NCBI RefSeq assembly: GCF_025060895.1
Contig: NZ_JANZKV010000034.1
Span: forward strand, 28,128-92,127
From: Stieleria sedimenti
GTDB lineage: Bacteria; Planctomycetota; Planctomycetia; Pirellulales; Pirellulaceae
Length of the DNA: 64,000 nucleotides
Direction: 5' to 3'
Shown here: positions 16,534 to 26,588 of the stretch, piece after piece
Layout: every line of letters begins with the position of its first letter
How positions within the stretch are numbered: position 1 is the stretch's first letter
The notes under the pieces: generated by a model
Database searches by the model: none
The model's input: the letters and a program-made list of their open reading frames with translations, nothing else
Told to the model about the DNA's origin: nothing
Program-made: the position numbers and the translations under genes

Positions 16534-17874
16534 ATGAAACAGCTTGCGATTGGGACTGCGGTTTTTTGTTTTGCTTTGGCTTGTGTTGTGAACGCGGAGG
16601 CTGACGCGGAGCAAGCCAAGCCGCCACAGTTCTTCGTGGCTCCGATCGAAACCGAAGTGCAACGTCGAGAGATTTCGGGTGGGGCGAGAGCGTATGCGGT
16701 TGTCAACTGCAACGCGTTTCTGGTTGGCTCTCAATTTGACCCAGATGCCTTTGACACCACGTCGCTGGTGTCGGAATTGCGCACGCTTGCCGATGCGGAT
16801 GCTGGTCCGTTGAAACTGATGGTGCGATTCCACCGTGGCGGTGACATCGCAAGGCCGACGCGATTGGAGATCAAAAACCATCTCAAGCAGCTTTGCGAAC
16901 TAGCCGGTTTCGGATCGGTCAACGCAGTCGAGATGGATACATCGGTCAGCTGGGACGAATTCTACGAGCCGCTGAAAGATTGGAACGAGACCAAGTCGGT
17001 GATCGAGACGGTGAAGAAAGATCGGCTGGTCAACGTCTACCCGCTTGGCACGAAGCTGTCTCGGATCGCAATCGGTAATGCCGACTGTGTGGTTGAGATC
17101 AAGCAACCCATTGATGGTCGGCAGAAGGATTTGTCACCAGAACTTCAGTCGGCGATTCGCGGTGCGATTGAATCCGTTGGACCAGGGTTGAAGAAGGAGA
17201 AGGTCCTTTTCCGAGTGCAAAGTACGGACGCCGGCAGAGAGCTGGTGGAACAGATCTTTGATGCCCGGCGTCCGCCGGTGATTCCGGAGAACGTGAAAGA
17301 TGGTCCGCTGTTTGATTTCCTTCAGTCTCAGCGAAAACAATATCGTCCCTCGCCGGCGATGAAGCTGGCGCGTGAATTGGGATTCGAACAGATCAGCTAC
17401 GCCCATTCGCCGGGAGGTGGAGCGCCGGAGAAATTGATGGGGCATCCGGTTCCCAATTTCGAGTTGGATCGGGTGGGCGGTGATCGTTTGGAACTGAGAC
17501 GGTTTCTTGATGGACGGCCAGGTTTGGTGACCTTCTGGGGCGTTGCTTGCGGACCGTGTCGCCAAGAGGCCCCACATCTCACCCGATTGCATCAAAAGTA
17601 CAGCGACAGTTTCGCAGTCGTCGCGGTCAACGGATATGACGAGGCGTCTGACGCGGTAGCCAAGTTTGCGAGGCAGAACAAGCTGGAGCATCCGATCGTG
17701 GTCGGCGGTGGGGAGGTCGCTTCGAAAGCCTACTTCGTCGGTGCTTACCCGACGACCTTCTTTGTCGATCGCAACGGAACGGTGGTCGATTACAAGGTGG
17801 GATTCGATTCCGCGGAAGAACTCGAACGCCGCATAGGTGAGTTGGTCGATCGTACTCGGAAAAGCGGTCTCTGA
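16534..17874 (+). CDS. secreted TlpA-like thioredoxin-fold protein with novel N-terminal region
   Basis: The C-terminal 150 residues form an AhpC/TSA-TlpA-type thioredoxin domain: FWGVACGPCRQEAPHL around residue 335 (CGPC starts at 339), then VVAVNGYD and the cis-proline turn YPTTFFVDRNG. A signal peptide covers 1-20 (cut after VVNA). Residues 25-270 hold no motif I recognise; they may contain ferredoxin-like folds (two biopolymer-transport-like stretches such as LKLMVRFHRGGDI). It probably reduces or sorts disulfides outside the cytoplasm. The ATG at 16534 is 7 bases after a GAGG; an ATG at 16531 is also possible. It converges on the hybrid kinase gene. Confidence 0.82.
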   Translation: MKQLAIGTAVFCFALACVVNAEADAEQAKPPQFFVAPIETEVQRREISGGARAYAVVNCNAFLVGSQFDPDAFDTTSLVSELRTLADADAGPLKLMVRFHRGGDIARPTRLEIKNHLKQLCELAGFGSVNAVEMDTSVSWDEFYEPLKDWNETKSVIETVKKDRLVNVYPLGTKLSRIAIGNADCVVEIKQPIDGRQKDLSPELQSAIRGAIESVGPGLKKEKVLFRVQSTDAGRELVEQIFDARRPPVIPENVKDGPLFDFLQSQRKQYRPSPAMKLARELGFEQISYAHSPGGGAPEKLMGHPVPNFELDRVGGDRLELRRFLDGRPGLVTFWGVACGPCRQEAPHLTRLHQKYSDSFAVVAVNGYDEASDAVAKFARQNKLEHPIVVGGGEVASKAYFVGAYPTTFFVDRNGTVVDYKVGFDSAEELERRIGELVDRTRKSGL

Positions 17875-17933
17875 AGGCTAGACACCAACGATTGCTCCAT
17901 GCCGTGTTGTTGGCGTTTTGGTGAATGGCCCGA

Positions 17934-20900
17934 TTAACACGGATCGGTGGCCAGGTAGGCCTTCATCACTTTGGCGACTGCGGCGACGGATGCCCGTAGT
18001 TTGGTCACGCACTCGGCGGCTTCGTCGAAGGGGCCCTCGTCTTGGACCGACCTCAATTCCTCCGCGATTTCAGACGTTTCTGCCGCGCCGACGCTGCGTG
18101 ACGCTCCGCAGAGTGTGTGTCCGGCGCGCCGCACGCCTTCGCCGTCGCCCGCCAAGATTGCTGATTCGATCTGCGACAACAGCATTTCGCTTTCGTCCAG
18201 ATACATGCCCAGCAATTCACGCAACAGTTCGTCATTGCCGGCGACCATGGTGCGGACGGGCTCTAAGTCATAATGGTCCACTTTTTCGGCGGTGCAGTCG
18301 GCGTCTGGTTCGGTTTCAGTTGAATCGGTTTGGGTGGCGGACGAATCGGCGTCAGCGGTGAGAGCGACATCCGCATTGACCGAACCCTGACTCAGCGAAT
18401 CCTCGGTGGCGGATTCATCGGTCGGTGCGTCGCCGGCGGCGGGAGACTGGAGGACTTTGAGGAGTTTTTCTTTGAGGATGCTGATCCGAATCGGTTTGGC
18501 AACGTACTCGTCCATCCCGACTTCGAGGCATTTTTCCCGGTCACCCTTCATGGCGTGTGCGGTCATGGCAATGATAGGAATGTGGCCTCCGGATTTCGTT
18601 TCGATTTCACGGATCGCTTCGGTGGCGGCGAATCCATCCATGACGGGCATTTGGACGTCCATCAGCACGACGTCGAAGTGATCGTTTTGGAATGCTTCGA
18701 CCGCCTCGGCGCCATTGTTGGCCACGGTCACTTGATGACCGAACCGGGTGAGCACACCGATCGCCAGTTTTTGATTGATCGCGTTGTCTTCGGTCAACAG
18801 CACTTTAAGGTGACCGATTGATTCGTGAATGGGCTCACTGAAATCGTAGTCGGGCGTGTCTTCGGGTGCCGTCACGCCCAAGGTTCGCACGATCGCATCA
18901 AACAATTCGGATTGCTTGACGGGTTTCATCAATCGTTCAGAGATGTCCAGTCGATCGCGCAGTGCGTCTTCGCCCTCGCGGCCGCCACTGGTCAAAATGA
19001 TGATCGGCGTGTCAGAAACAGTTGGGTCTCGCCGCACCTGTTCGATAAAGTCATACCCGCTCATTTCGGGCATGTGCACGTCACTGACGACCAATTTGCA
19101 AGGTTCGTTGCGTTGCTCGGCTTCACGTAGCAATTCGAGTGCGGATTCTCCGGAGTCGGCGAGGACGGGGACCATCCCCCAGTTGCCGAGCATTTCCTGG
19201 AGGATCTTTCGGTTGGTCGTGTTGTCATCGACGACCAGGACTTTCGAGCCGCCGACGTAGACGAGTCCGGTCGTCGCGTGGGCTTCGGTGCCGTTGGGGG
19301 CCTGACGCAGATGGATGTTGAAGGTGAATTGGCTGCCTTGGCCGACTTCGCTGTCGACCGAGATCGCTCCGCCCATCAAACCGACCAGGCGGGACGAGAT
19401 GGCAAGCCCCAGTCCGGTGCCGCCGAAGCGGCGTGTGACCGAGGTGTCGGCCTGTTCGAATTCTTCGAAGATCGCATTGCAGCGGTCTTCCGGGATCCCG
19501 ACTCCGGTATCGCGGACGCACAGTTGCAATTCCAGTTCTTCGTCGGTTTGCGAGACGAGCTCGACTTCGACAAACACTTCGCCCTGTTCGGTGAATTTGA
19601 TGGCATTGCCGACCAGGTTGACAATGATTTGGCGCAGGCGTCCGGGGTCGCCGCAGAGGTAGCGTGGGATTGCGGGATCGACGCGGAAGGCGAGTTCCAA
19701 GCCTTTCGCGTGAGCCTTCAGTCCCAGCGTCTTCATCGTATCGCCGAGACTTTCGCGGAGATCGAAGGTTTGCGATTCGATCTCAAGCTTGCCCGCTTCG
19801 ATTTTGGAGAAATCCAGGATATCGTTGATGACCGCCAGCAGCGATTCGCCTGATTCTTGGACCATGGACAGGAAGTTGCGTTGGGTTGCATCCAGGCGTG
19901 TGTCCAGCACCAGGTCGGTCATGCCGATGATGGCGTTCATCGGCGTGCGGATTTCATGGCTCATGTTGGCCAGGAAATCGCTTTTGGCCCGATTGGCCTT
20001 GTCCGCCACCTCCTTGGCCTGCATCAGTTCTTTTTCGAACTTCTTTCGTTCGGTGATGTCGTGTCCGATTCCGACCACGCCGATGACTTCGCCGTCGGGG
20101 CTGCGGAGCGGTACTTTGGTCGTCAACAACCAGAGTTCTTCGCCATGGTCTCCGTGGTGTGACTCTTCGCGGTCCAGCAACGGTTCGCCGGTCCGCATGA
20201 CGTTTTGATCGTCCGTCACGTAGTTACACGCCATTTCCGGAGGTGAGTAGTCGTAGTCCGTTTTGCCGATCAGATCATCGGCGGATTCGAGCCCCAGCAA
20301 CTGAACGAGAGAGGCGTTGGCGGTGATGAATCGGCCCGCTCGGTCTTTGACGTAGATCAAATCGGGGACGTTATTGATGATCGTTTTCAGCAGGTCTCGT
20401 TCGCGAGAGAGTTCCTCTTCGGCTTTCTTTTGTTCGGAAACGTCGCGCGAGATCCCGAAGGTGCCGACGATCTCACCGTGCAGGTCTCTCAGCGGAACCT
20501 TGGTGGTGCTGCACCAGGTGTCCTCGCGATCGGTGTAGGTTTCACGTTCAATCTTGGCCAAAATGGTTTCGCCGGTTTCCATGATGCGACGTTCATCGGC
20601 GAGCGCTTCCCGGGCATGTTCGCGGCCGAAGAAGTCCGCATCGGATTTGCCGATCGCTTGTCGAGGATCATCCAGGCCGAGTTTCTTGGCGCAGCTGCGG
20701 CTGAGTCGAATGAAGCGGCTGTCACGATCCTTGAAATAGACGGCGTCGGGAACGGTATCGAGCAGGATGGAGAGCAAGAATTTTTCGTACTCGACCTGAT
20801 GCTCGGCGTTCTTCTGATCGGTGATGTCCCAAAACATCACCTGGATTCCGACCACTTCGCCGCTGACGTCGTGAACGGGCGCCTTCCAGACTTCGACGTG

Positions 20901-21602
20901 TTTCAGGTTGCCGCCGGAATCTTGGTGGCGTTCGACATTGTGGTGCAGTTTGCCGGATTCGATCACCTGCCGGTCGTCAGCCAAGTATTTCTTGGCGAGG
21001 TCTGCGGGGAATAGATCGAAGTCGGTCTTCCCAACGATGGCGGGGGCCGAGACACCCATCACTTCGCAGGCCAGTTCGTTGGCGTATTGCAATCGACCAC
21101 GCAGGTCTTTGCGTAGCACGCAGAGCGGAAGACTTTCGACCAGCGAATGATACACCGCCTCTGAGTCTCCCAGCGATCGGCTGAGATGTCGTTGTTCAGT
21201 GATGTCGTGACTGGCACCGAAGAGCAGCGGTTCCTGAGCGAGGTCAGGGGCCAAGAGGACCGTTTCATGGATCCAGACCGTGGTGCCGTCGGCGACCGCC
21301 AGTCGGTAGTCGTATTCCGCCTGTTCCGTTTTTTCCAAATCCCTCCAGATCCCGGCAACGACGGCTCGGTCGTCAGGATGGATCAGCTCGAGCCGCGCGT
21401 TGGGATTGGCGAGTAGTTCGTCAGCGGATCTGCGAAAAACCGTCGCCGAGGCGGGATCGATCCATTGGAACCGTGGCTCGTCCGAGGACGCGGTCCATCG
21501 GCACTCGCTGGACCGTTGCAACAAACGCTCCGGGATGGCAGGAAATGTGCCCGAATCGAGTTCAGCGTTGTTTGAAGCACTTCCGATTTCTGCATTTGCC
21601 AT
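17934..21602 (-). CDS. soluble hybrid histidine kinase: 4 PAS, HisKA, HATPase, 2 REC, HPt
   Basis: This sensor kinase has no membrane segment, so it should sense an internal signal. PAS domains lie at about 30-140, 145-265, 275-393 and 400-520. A short coiled coil leads to HisKA with His549 (NMSHEIRTPMNAIIGM). The ATP-binding domain (655-770) has the GDPGRLRQIIVNLVGNAIKF, DTGVGIP and GGTGLGL boxes. Receiver 1 has Asp841 and Lys893; receiver 2 has Asp982. An HPt domain near 1115-1220 holds His1162. In the HPt motif the usual lysine two after the phospho-histidine turn is cysteine (HTLCGAS). It resembles BarA-type phosphorelays. The output partner is not obvious nearby. Confidence 0.92.
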   Translation of the reverse strand: MANAEIGSASNNAELDSGTFPAIPERLLQRSSECRWTASSDEPRFQWIDPASATVFRRSADELLANPNARLELIHPDDRAVVAGIWRDLEKTEQAEYDYRLAVADGTTVWIHETVLLAPDLAQEPLLFGASHDITEQRHLSRSLGDSEAVYHSLVESLPLCVLRKDLRGRLQYANELACEVMGVSAPAIVGKTDFDLFPADLAKKYLADDRQVIESGKLHHNVERHQDSGGNLKHVEVWKAPVHDVSGEVVGIQVMFWDITDQKNAEHQVEYEKFLLSILLDTVPDAVYFKDRDSRFIRLSRSCAKKLGLDDPRQAIGKSDADFFGREHAREALADERRIMETGETILAKIERETYTDREDTWCSTTKVPLRDLHGEIVGTFGISRDVSEQKKAEEELSRERDLLKTIINNVPDLIYVKDRAGRFITANASLVQLLGLESADDLIGKTDYDYSPPEMACNYVTDDQNVMRTGEPLLDREESHHGDHGEELWLLTTKVPLRSPDGEVIGVVGIGHDITERKKFEKELMQAKEVADKANRAKSDFLANMSHEIRTPMNAIIGMTDLVLDTRLDATQRNFLSMVQESGESLLAVINDILDFSKIEAGKLEIESQTFDLRESLGDTMKTLGLKAHAKGLELAFRVDPAIPRYLCGDPGRLRQIIVNLVGNAIKFTEQGEVFVEVELVSQTDEELELQLCVRDTGVGIPEDRCNAIFEEFEQADTSVTRRFGGTGLGLAISSRLVGLMGGAISVDSEVGQGSQFTFNIHLRQAPNGTEAHATTGLVYVGGSKVLVVDDNTTNRKILQEMLGNWGMVPVLADSGESALELLREAEQRNEPCKLVVSDVHMPEMSGYDFIEQVRRDPTVSDTPIIILTSGGREGEDALRDRLDISERLMKPVKQSELFDAIVRTLGVTAPEDTPDYDFSEPIHESIGHLKVLLTEDNAINQKLAIGVLTRFGHQVTVANNGAEAVEAFQNDHFDVVLMDVQMPVMDGFAATEAIREIETKSGGHIPIIAMTAHAMKGDREKCLEVGMDEYVAKPIRISILKEKLLKVLQSPAAGDAPTDESATEDSLSQGSVNADVALTADADSSATQTDSTETEPDADCTAEKVDHYDLEPVRTMVAGNDELLRELLGMYLDESEMLLSQIESAILAGDGEGVRRAGHTLCGASRSVGAAETSEIAEELRSVQDEGPFDEAAECVTKLRASVAAVAKVMKAYLATDPC

Positions 21603-21771
21603 GGCGTCTAACCAGCAAAGTGGGGGACGACTCGATTTAACTCCATCATAGCCGCTTCAGTCCTAGATGGCGGGCAAATACGGTCCGATCGATCGAGCTG
21701 CCCAAGAAAAGCTGGACCTGGACCGGATGATGAGTAATCATGGTGCGGATTGCCAAAATACCATTTCTGCA

Positions 21772-23085
21772 ATGAAGAGCCACACAACGATGATGCGATC
21801 TTGGAGGCCTGCCGCGTGCCGGCCGATGTTCCTGTTTGTCTTGCTACTGACCGTGTCGATCCCTGCCGGCTATGCAGAGGACACTGCCGCGGACACTGCC
21901 GCATCGTCCGATGACACCGCCGATGCGACGGTCAAATTGGATGGCACATTCGAAGCCATCCGACAATTCGAAGTCACCGCGGACAACGAGCATTTGACGG
22001 ATTTGGTGATCGAGCGAATCGTCCCCTCCGGGACGAACGTGACCGACGGGCAGACGCTCGTCTGGTTCGAAACCGAACCGCTCGATGACAAGATTCGAAG
22101 CGCTGAATCAGATCTCGCGATCGCCCGACTGGAGTTGAAATCTGATGAGTTTGCCAACGAGCAGTTTCTGAAACAACAATCGCTCGACAAAGCCAAGGCA
22201 CGGCGGACTCGGGATGAGGCGCAACAGAATTACGACAACTATCAACGGGTGGACCGCGAGCGGGCCATCAAGCAGGCGAAGTTCTCGCTCGAGTCCTCCC
22301 AGTTTGCGCTCGAGAGTGCCACCGAAGAGTATCGGCAACTCGAACAGATGTACAAAGAAGACGACTTGACCGAAGAGTCGGAGGAGATCGTGTTGCGTCG
22401 GGCCAAGCGGGCGATGGAGTCGGCCCAATTCTCACTCGATCGCGCCCAGCTTCAGCATGATCGAACCATCAAACAGTCGATCCCCCGCGACGACGCCAAT
22501 CAAGAAGAAGCCTTGGCACGCGCCGTCATCGAGTATGAAAAAACTCTCCACGCGATGGGCATCGATAAACAGAAACGCGAGCTCGAATTGCAACGCAAAC
22601 GCATCAAGCTGGAACAGCAGGCAGAAAAGTTTGACGAGATGCGAGCCGAGCGGAAGAAGGTCGTCCTGAAGTCAGGGCTGGACGGAATCTTCGTTTACGG
22701 AACCGTCACGCGGGCCAAGCTGCCGGCCAAACCGGTCGAACTGAAGAAGGACACAAGTGTCAGCGGTAAACAAGTGATCGGCACGGTGCTCGACCCCGCC
22801 AAATTGCAGGTGCGTGTCGAATTGCCCGAAGCGCAATTGAAAGCGGTTCACGTCGGGGACCGTTGCAAGATCGTTCCCAAGGGAATCGCCGATTCGGAGC
22901 TGGACGGTGTCGTCAAATCCATCGGAATCGTGCCCCTGACCGCCGGGAAGTACGACTGCATCGTTTCCCTGCGTGGCAAAGCCTTGGCCGACGTGCTGCC
23001 GGCGATGACGTGTGAGTTGCAGTTTCCTCAGGCGAACCCAAAGGCTGCCGACGGCGCCGAGAACAAGGACGAAGCAACGAAATGA
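21772..23085 (+). CDS. HlyD-type periplasmic adaptor-like protein
   Basis: The protein has a signal peptide ending near AGYAED, a first beta/lipoyl half (GTFEAIRQFEVTADNEHLTDLVIERIVPSG), a long charged alpha-helical hairpin (about 150 residues with many Glu/Lys/Gln), the second lipoyl half (LKSGLDGIFVYG) and a beta-barrel segment (VLDPAKLQVRVELPEAQL). This is the layout of membrane fusion proteins of efflux pumps. No pump or outer-membrane channel gene is next to it. The start is uncertain: 21772 and 21790 both give plausible signal peptides, and the frame stays open back to 21667. Its stop overlaps the next gene's ATG. Confidence 0.78.
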   Translation: MKSHTTMMRSWRPAACRPMFLFVLLLTVSIPAGYAEDTAADTAASSDDTADATVKLDGTFEAIRQFEVTADNEHLTDLVIERIVPSGTNVTDGQTLVWFETEPLDDKIRSAESDLAIARLELKSDEFANEQFLKQQSLDKAKARRTRDEAQQNYDNYQRVDRERAIKQAKFSLESSQFALESATEEYRQLEQMYKEDDLTEESEEIVLRRAKRAMESAQFSLDRAQLQHDRTIKQSIPRDDANQEEALARAVIEYEKTLHAMGIDKQKRELELQRKRIKLEQQAEKFDEMRAERKKVVLKSGLDGIFVYGTVTRAKLPAKPVELKKDTSVSGKQVIGTVLDPAKLQVRVELPEAQLKAVHVGDRCKIVPKGIADSELDGVVKSIGIVPLTAGKYDCIVSLRGKALADVLPAMTCELQFPQANPKAADGAENKDEATK

Positions 23086-24293
23086 GATGCTTGTCGCGAC
23101 GTTGTTTCGTTGCCGTAGCAGTCTTGATGCTGTTGCAGGCGGAAGGTCATCCCCAAGAAACGGTTCGGATCGGGGACGAAGTCCGACCGTTGCCGGTGGT
23201 CGAGCCGACCGAGCCGGAGGAGTTGCAGGCCGCGATTGAACGTGGCGTCCAATTCTTGATCGACGACCAGAACCCCAACGGGTCCTGGGGGTCGCCGACG
23301 AAGACCAAGGGGTTGAACATTTACGCGCCCGTTCCCGGTGCGCACCACGCGTTTCGCGCCGGAACGACGTCGTTGGCACTTTCGGGATTGCTGGAAGTCG
23401 CCCCCGATGACCCCAAAACCCAGACGACGATTGACCGCGCCGAAGCGTGGTTGTACGAGCACCTCGGATCGCTCCGCCGAGCCAGCGGCGACGCGATCTA
23501 CAACGTCTGGGGGCACGCCTATTCGATCCAGGCACTCGTCCGGTTGCACGGGCGACATGCCGGCGAGACCGAGGCTCAGGAAAAGATTGTCGCAATGATC
23601 CGCGATCAATTTGACATGCTGCAGCGCTACGAATCGGTGGACGGCGGCTGGGGGTACTACGATTTCAGGTACCAGTCCAATCAGCCCACATCGAGTTCGA
23701 TCAGTTTCGTCAACGGCGCCGTGCTCATCGCCTTGGCCGAGGCGCGAGAAATCGGAGTGCAGCCCCCTAAGCGAATGGTCGATCGAGCCATTGCGGCGAC
23801 CAACCGTCAAAAGAAGTCGGATTTCAGTTACCTGTACGGCGAGTATCTCAAGGACCGGCCGGCACGCGAAATCAATCGTCCGGGCGGCAGTCTGGGTCGG
23901 ACACAGTGCTGCAACGCCGCGCTCCGGGCCTGGGGTGACAAGACGGTGACCGATGACGTGATCAAGACGTGGCTGTATCGCTTGTACGTCCGCAATGGCT
24001 GGCTGGACATCGGACGCAAACGGCCGATTCCCCACGAGTCATGGATGCAAGTCGCGGGGTATTTCTACTACTTCGGACACTATTACGGAGCCGTGTGCTT
24101 GGACCAATTGCCCGCCGAACAACGGGCGCCCTATCAAGCGATGTTGGCGAAATTGATCTTGGACCGTCAAGAAAAGAACGGGTCGTGGTGGGATTACCCG
24201 CTGTACGATTACCACCGTCCCTACGGCACCGGGTTCGCGCTGATGACGCTGCATCGGTGTAAGGCCGTCGAGGGGGAGAGGGCAGGAAAATAG
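23082..24293 (+). CDS. secreted alpha-toroid (prenyltransferase/squalene-cyclase-like) repeat protein
   Basis: After a signal peptide (1-26) the protein has several QW-like alpha-helical repeats: VQFLIDDQNPNGSWGSP, YESVDGGWGYYDF, and ILDRQEKNGSWWDYPL. Such alpha/alpha-barrel proteins include terpene cyclases. This one lacks the DXDD cyclase acid motif, and planctomycetes carry many secreted relatives of unknown role. Its ATG overlaps the adaptor stop (AATGA), so the pair is co-translated. I read it as a secreted binding or scaffold protein rather than a proven enzyme. Confidence 0.75.
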   Translation: MRCLSRRCFVAVAVLMLLQAEGHPQETVRIGDEVRPLPVVEPTEPEELQAAIERGVQFLIDDQNPNGSWGSPTKTKGLNIYAPVPGAHHAFRAGTTSLALSGLLEVAPDDPKTQTTIDRAEAWLYEHLGSLRRASGDAIYNVWGHAYSIQALVRLHGRHAGETEAQEKIVAMIRDQFDMLQRYESVDGGWGYYDFRYQSNQPTSSSISFVNGAVLIALAEAREIGVQPPKRMVDRAIAATNRQKKSDFSYLYGEYLKDRPAREINRPGGSLGRTQCCNAALRAWGDKTVTDDVIKTWLYRLYVRNGWLDIGRKRPIPHESWMQVAGYFYYFGHYYGAVCLDQLPAEQRAPYQAMLAKLILDRQEKNGSWWDYPLYDYHRPYGTGFALMTLHRCKAVEGERAGK

Positions 24294-24294
24294 C

Positions 24295-24480
24295 GGGCAG
24301 AAAAATAGGGCGGACGAAGAGAGACAGGAATATGGGTGACAAGAAAATGGTGTAGGAGCGGATGAGGCTCGATGGCCAAATGTGTCTCAGCAGGCCTGAA
24401 TCGGACAGACTACATTTTCTTGCCCCCCCTTTATTGTCCGGTTTCACACCCCTGTTTTTCTGCCCACCCTTTTTCTGCCA
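24295..24480. repeat. long imperfect inverted repeat between convergent genes
   Basis: The left side (24295-24353: GGGCAGAAAAATAGGG, then TGACAAGAAAATGGTGTA) is mirrored on the right side (24409-24480: TACATTTTCTTGCCCC, then GTTTTTCTGCCC). About 55 bases lie between the arms. It separates the ends of two convergent genes and could stop transcription from both sides. It resembles planctomycete intergenic repeats with 'caagaaaatg' cores. Confidence 0.6.
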
Positions 24481-24501
24481 TCCCGTCCCCGGCGACGATC
24501 A

Positions 24502-25611
24502 TTAAAGATTCAATTCAACGGCGCGATGCTGGGCGGCGGATTGATAACAAGCATCGACCAGTGCCATTGTGGCCAGGTTGTCTTCGCCGCTGAGGGCCGG
24601 ATCGACTCCGTTTTCCAACGCCACCAACAATTCGGCCATCGGTCCCAGGAACGCATCGGGGAACCAGACCTCGTCCCAGCGCGGACGGTGCCAGGTGCCA
24701 GTCGATGTCGTGCTGTACTGAAGTGTGCTGGGCGTCCGCTGGGGATACTTCGGCCACCCGATGTCGCCGAGCGCCAGGCCTTGGGTGCCTTCGACGCGAT
24801 AGGTGATGCCGATGGCCTCGGCGGCCCCCTCGCGGACCGGTCCGGCCCAGACGTCGTCACAGATCATGCAGCGCAAGCCCGATGCGTATTCCAAGATGTA
24901 CAGCCCGATCCCATCGGTGTGTTTGAACTTGGTGCGTGGATCGGTACGAAAGCTGGCATAAACTCGCTGCGGATTGCCGAACCAAAAACGCATCGTGTCC
25001 AAATGATGGATCGACAAGATTCGGCACGTGACCCAGCCCTGTCGTTCTTGCCAGGGCATCCAGTGGGGGATCGCACGGGTGTCGATTGTTGCCAGGACCG
25101 GATCACCTAAATCGCCCCCTGCGATCAGGTGTCGACAGGCTCGAACGGATTGGTCGTAGCGCATGTTTTGGTTGACACACAGGGTCATGCCGGCCTCGCG
25201 GCACAATCGAACGATCTCTTTGGCTTGATCGAGACAAACGCCGAGCGGCTTTTGTGCCAGGATGCCGCGGATCTGTGTGTGCCGGACGACTTCGCGGACG
25301 ACGTCCAGCAGGCAGTCGGGAGGGACGGCGATGTCGACGACTTCGACGCGTGGGTCCTGGAGCAATTGTTGGTAGTTTGGATACACCGATTCGATCGAAT
25401 GCTGTTGGGCAACCTGGCGGGCAGTTTCGATCGTTCGCGAGCAGATGGCGATCGGTTGCAAGCCGGCGGCGCGATAGGCGACCAGATGACAATCGGCCAT
25501 GATGAAGCCCGCGCCGATGCAGCCGATGCCGATGTCCAGCCGGTCGGGGAGCGTGGGCAGGTAGTCGAGCGTTTCGGAGGCGGACGCTTCGGAGGCGGGG
25601 CGTTGCGGCAT
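24502..25611 (-). CDS. Gfo/Idh/MocA family oxidoreductase
   Basis: This is a predicted NAD(P)-dependent sugar or cyclitol dehydrogenase. The Rossmann start [20 protein letters not shown] (from residue 28) binds the cofactor. LAQKPLG (near 138-144) stands where the family has EKP, with the lysine kept. A C-terminal substrate domain follows ([14 protein letters not shown]). The protein has 369 residues, normal for the family. It begins 7 bases after the PhyH-type gene on the same strand, which points to a two-gene catabolic unit. Substrate cannot be named. Confidence 0.85.
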   Translation of the reverse strand: MPQRPASEASASETLDYLPTLPDRLDIGIGCIGAGFIMADCHLVAYRAAGLQPIAICSRTIETARQVAQQHSIESVYPNYQQLLQDPRVEVVDIAVPPDCLLDVVREVVRHTQIRGILAQKPLGVCLDQAKEIVRLCREAGMTLCVNQNMRYDQSVRACRHLIAGGDLGDPVLATIDTRAIPHWMPWQERQGWVTCRILSIHHLDTMRFWFGNPQRVYASFRTDPRTKFKHTDGIGLYILEYASGLRCMICDDVWAGPVREGAAEAIGITYRVEGTQGLALGDIGWPKYPQRTPSTLQYSTTSTGTWHRPRWDEVWFPDAFLGPMAELLVALENGVDPALSGEDNLATMALVDACYQSAAQHRAVELNL

Positions 25612-25618
25612 CGATGGA

Positions 25619-26458
25619 TTACTCGTCCTGAAGCGACTTGGCGCTGGCGTCGTGGTTGGGGTCCAAAAATGCCGCTTCCGCGGTGTCCGTGTCGAATCGC
25701 TTGATGCCGATCTGTTTGATCGCCGAGTCGTCCAGGCGATCGATCGGCGTGTAGCGGGGGTGGTGCGAGTCCTTGTAGGGGTCGTTGGATTTGGCGTTGT
25801 AGCAACAAATCATCGACCAGCGAGGATTGGCGGATTTATTTTGGTCGCTGCGATGCAACAGATTGGAATGAAAGAAGAGCACGTCGCCGGGATCCATTTC
25901 GACATGGATCAATTCCATGCGTTTCAGGATTTCTGCGACACGCTCGACATCCGCACCGGCCTGGTCGCCGGTCAATTGATGATGGATCCTGCCACAGTGA
26001 TGGGAGCCCCGGATGACTTGCAAACAGCCGTTCTCCCGCGTGGCCGGGTCCACGGCGATGAAGGCGCTGACGAGGTTCGGTGTCAACACGCCGTTGGCGT
26101 ACCAGTACCCATAGTCCTGGTGCCAAGCCCAGGCGCCGCCGACGTGGGCATCCTTCATGATCATTTTGGAATGGTAGTGATACGGCTCGTCGTTGAGCAG
26201 TTGTTCGGCGGTGTCGACCATTCGATGGCAGCGGGCGAAGGCACCGTAGATCCCTTGACCGGGGTGATTCCATAGCGACAGCCGAACCGTCCCGCCTTCA
26301 CCATCGGCGCGACCGAAGGCGTGATCATCAAGCTGTTTGTCTTCCCGGGCCGAGCGATGCAACAGGTCGATCTCTTCGGCATCGAATAATGATTTGCGAA
26401 GCAGAAAACCGTCGCGTTGGTAGTGTTCACGATCGAGTTGGGAGATCGGTGTGGACAT
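25619..26458 (-). CDS. phytanoyl-CoA dioxygenase (PhyH) family protein
   Basis: This is a predicted Fe(II)/2-oxoglutarate oxygenase. The facial triad is visible as [10 protein letters not shown] (His, Asp) and the late LLHRSDQN histidine; an [11 protein letters not shown] stretch is near the active site. It has 279 residues. The ATG at 26458 is preferred because the family core ([15 protein letters not shown]) begins right after it; the longer frame adds a proline-rich leader unlike the family. It is probably cotranscribed with the oxidoreductase 7 bases downstream. Substrate is unknown; planctomycete relatives often sit with sugar-catabolism genes. Confidence 0.85.
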   Translation of the reverse strand: MSTPISQLDREHYQRDGFLLRKSLFDAEEIDLLHRSAREDKQLDDHAFGRADGEGGTVRLSLWNHPGQGIYGAFARCHRMVDTAEQLLNDEPYHYHSKMIMKDAHVGGAWAWHQDYGYWYANGVLTPNLVSAFIAVDPATRENGCLQVIRGSHHCGRIHHQLTGDQAGADVERVAEILKRMELIHVEMDPGDVLFFHSNLLHRSDQNKSANPRWSMICCYNAKSNDPYKDSHHPRYTPIDRLDDSAIKQIGIKRFDTDTAEAAFLDPNHDASAKSLQDE

Positions 26459-26588
26459 AGGAGACGGGGGATGGGGAGAGTGGAAGACAAGGCGATGGGG
26501 ACGGACCGTGTAGGATAACAAACTCGGGGAATCCCATTGCGTTTCCGATCGGCTGGTGCTCTGTCCGGACCTAAAAGTTGCCGGAGCG

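Noticed and set aside
15554-16627. 357-codon minus-strand frame opposite the second sulfatase
   Set aside because: Antisense shadow without domains; the sulfatase motifs on the plus strand are clear.
22672-24035. two long minus-strand frames opposite the adaptor and alpha-toroid genes
   Set aside because: Composition is Arg/Pro-rich and they overlap coding sequence with clear domains.
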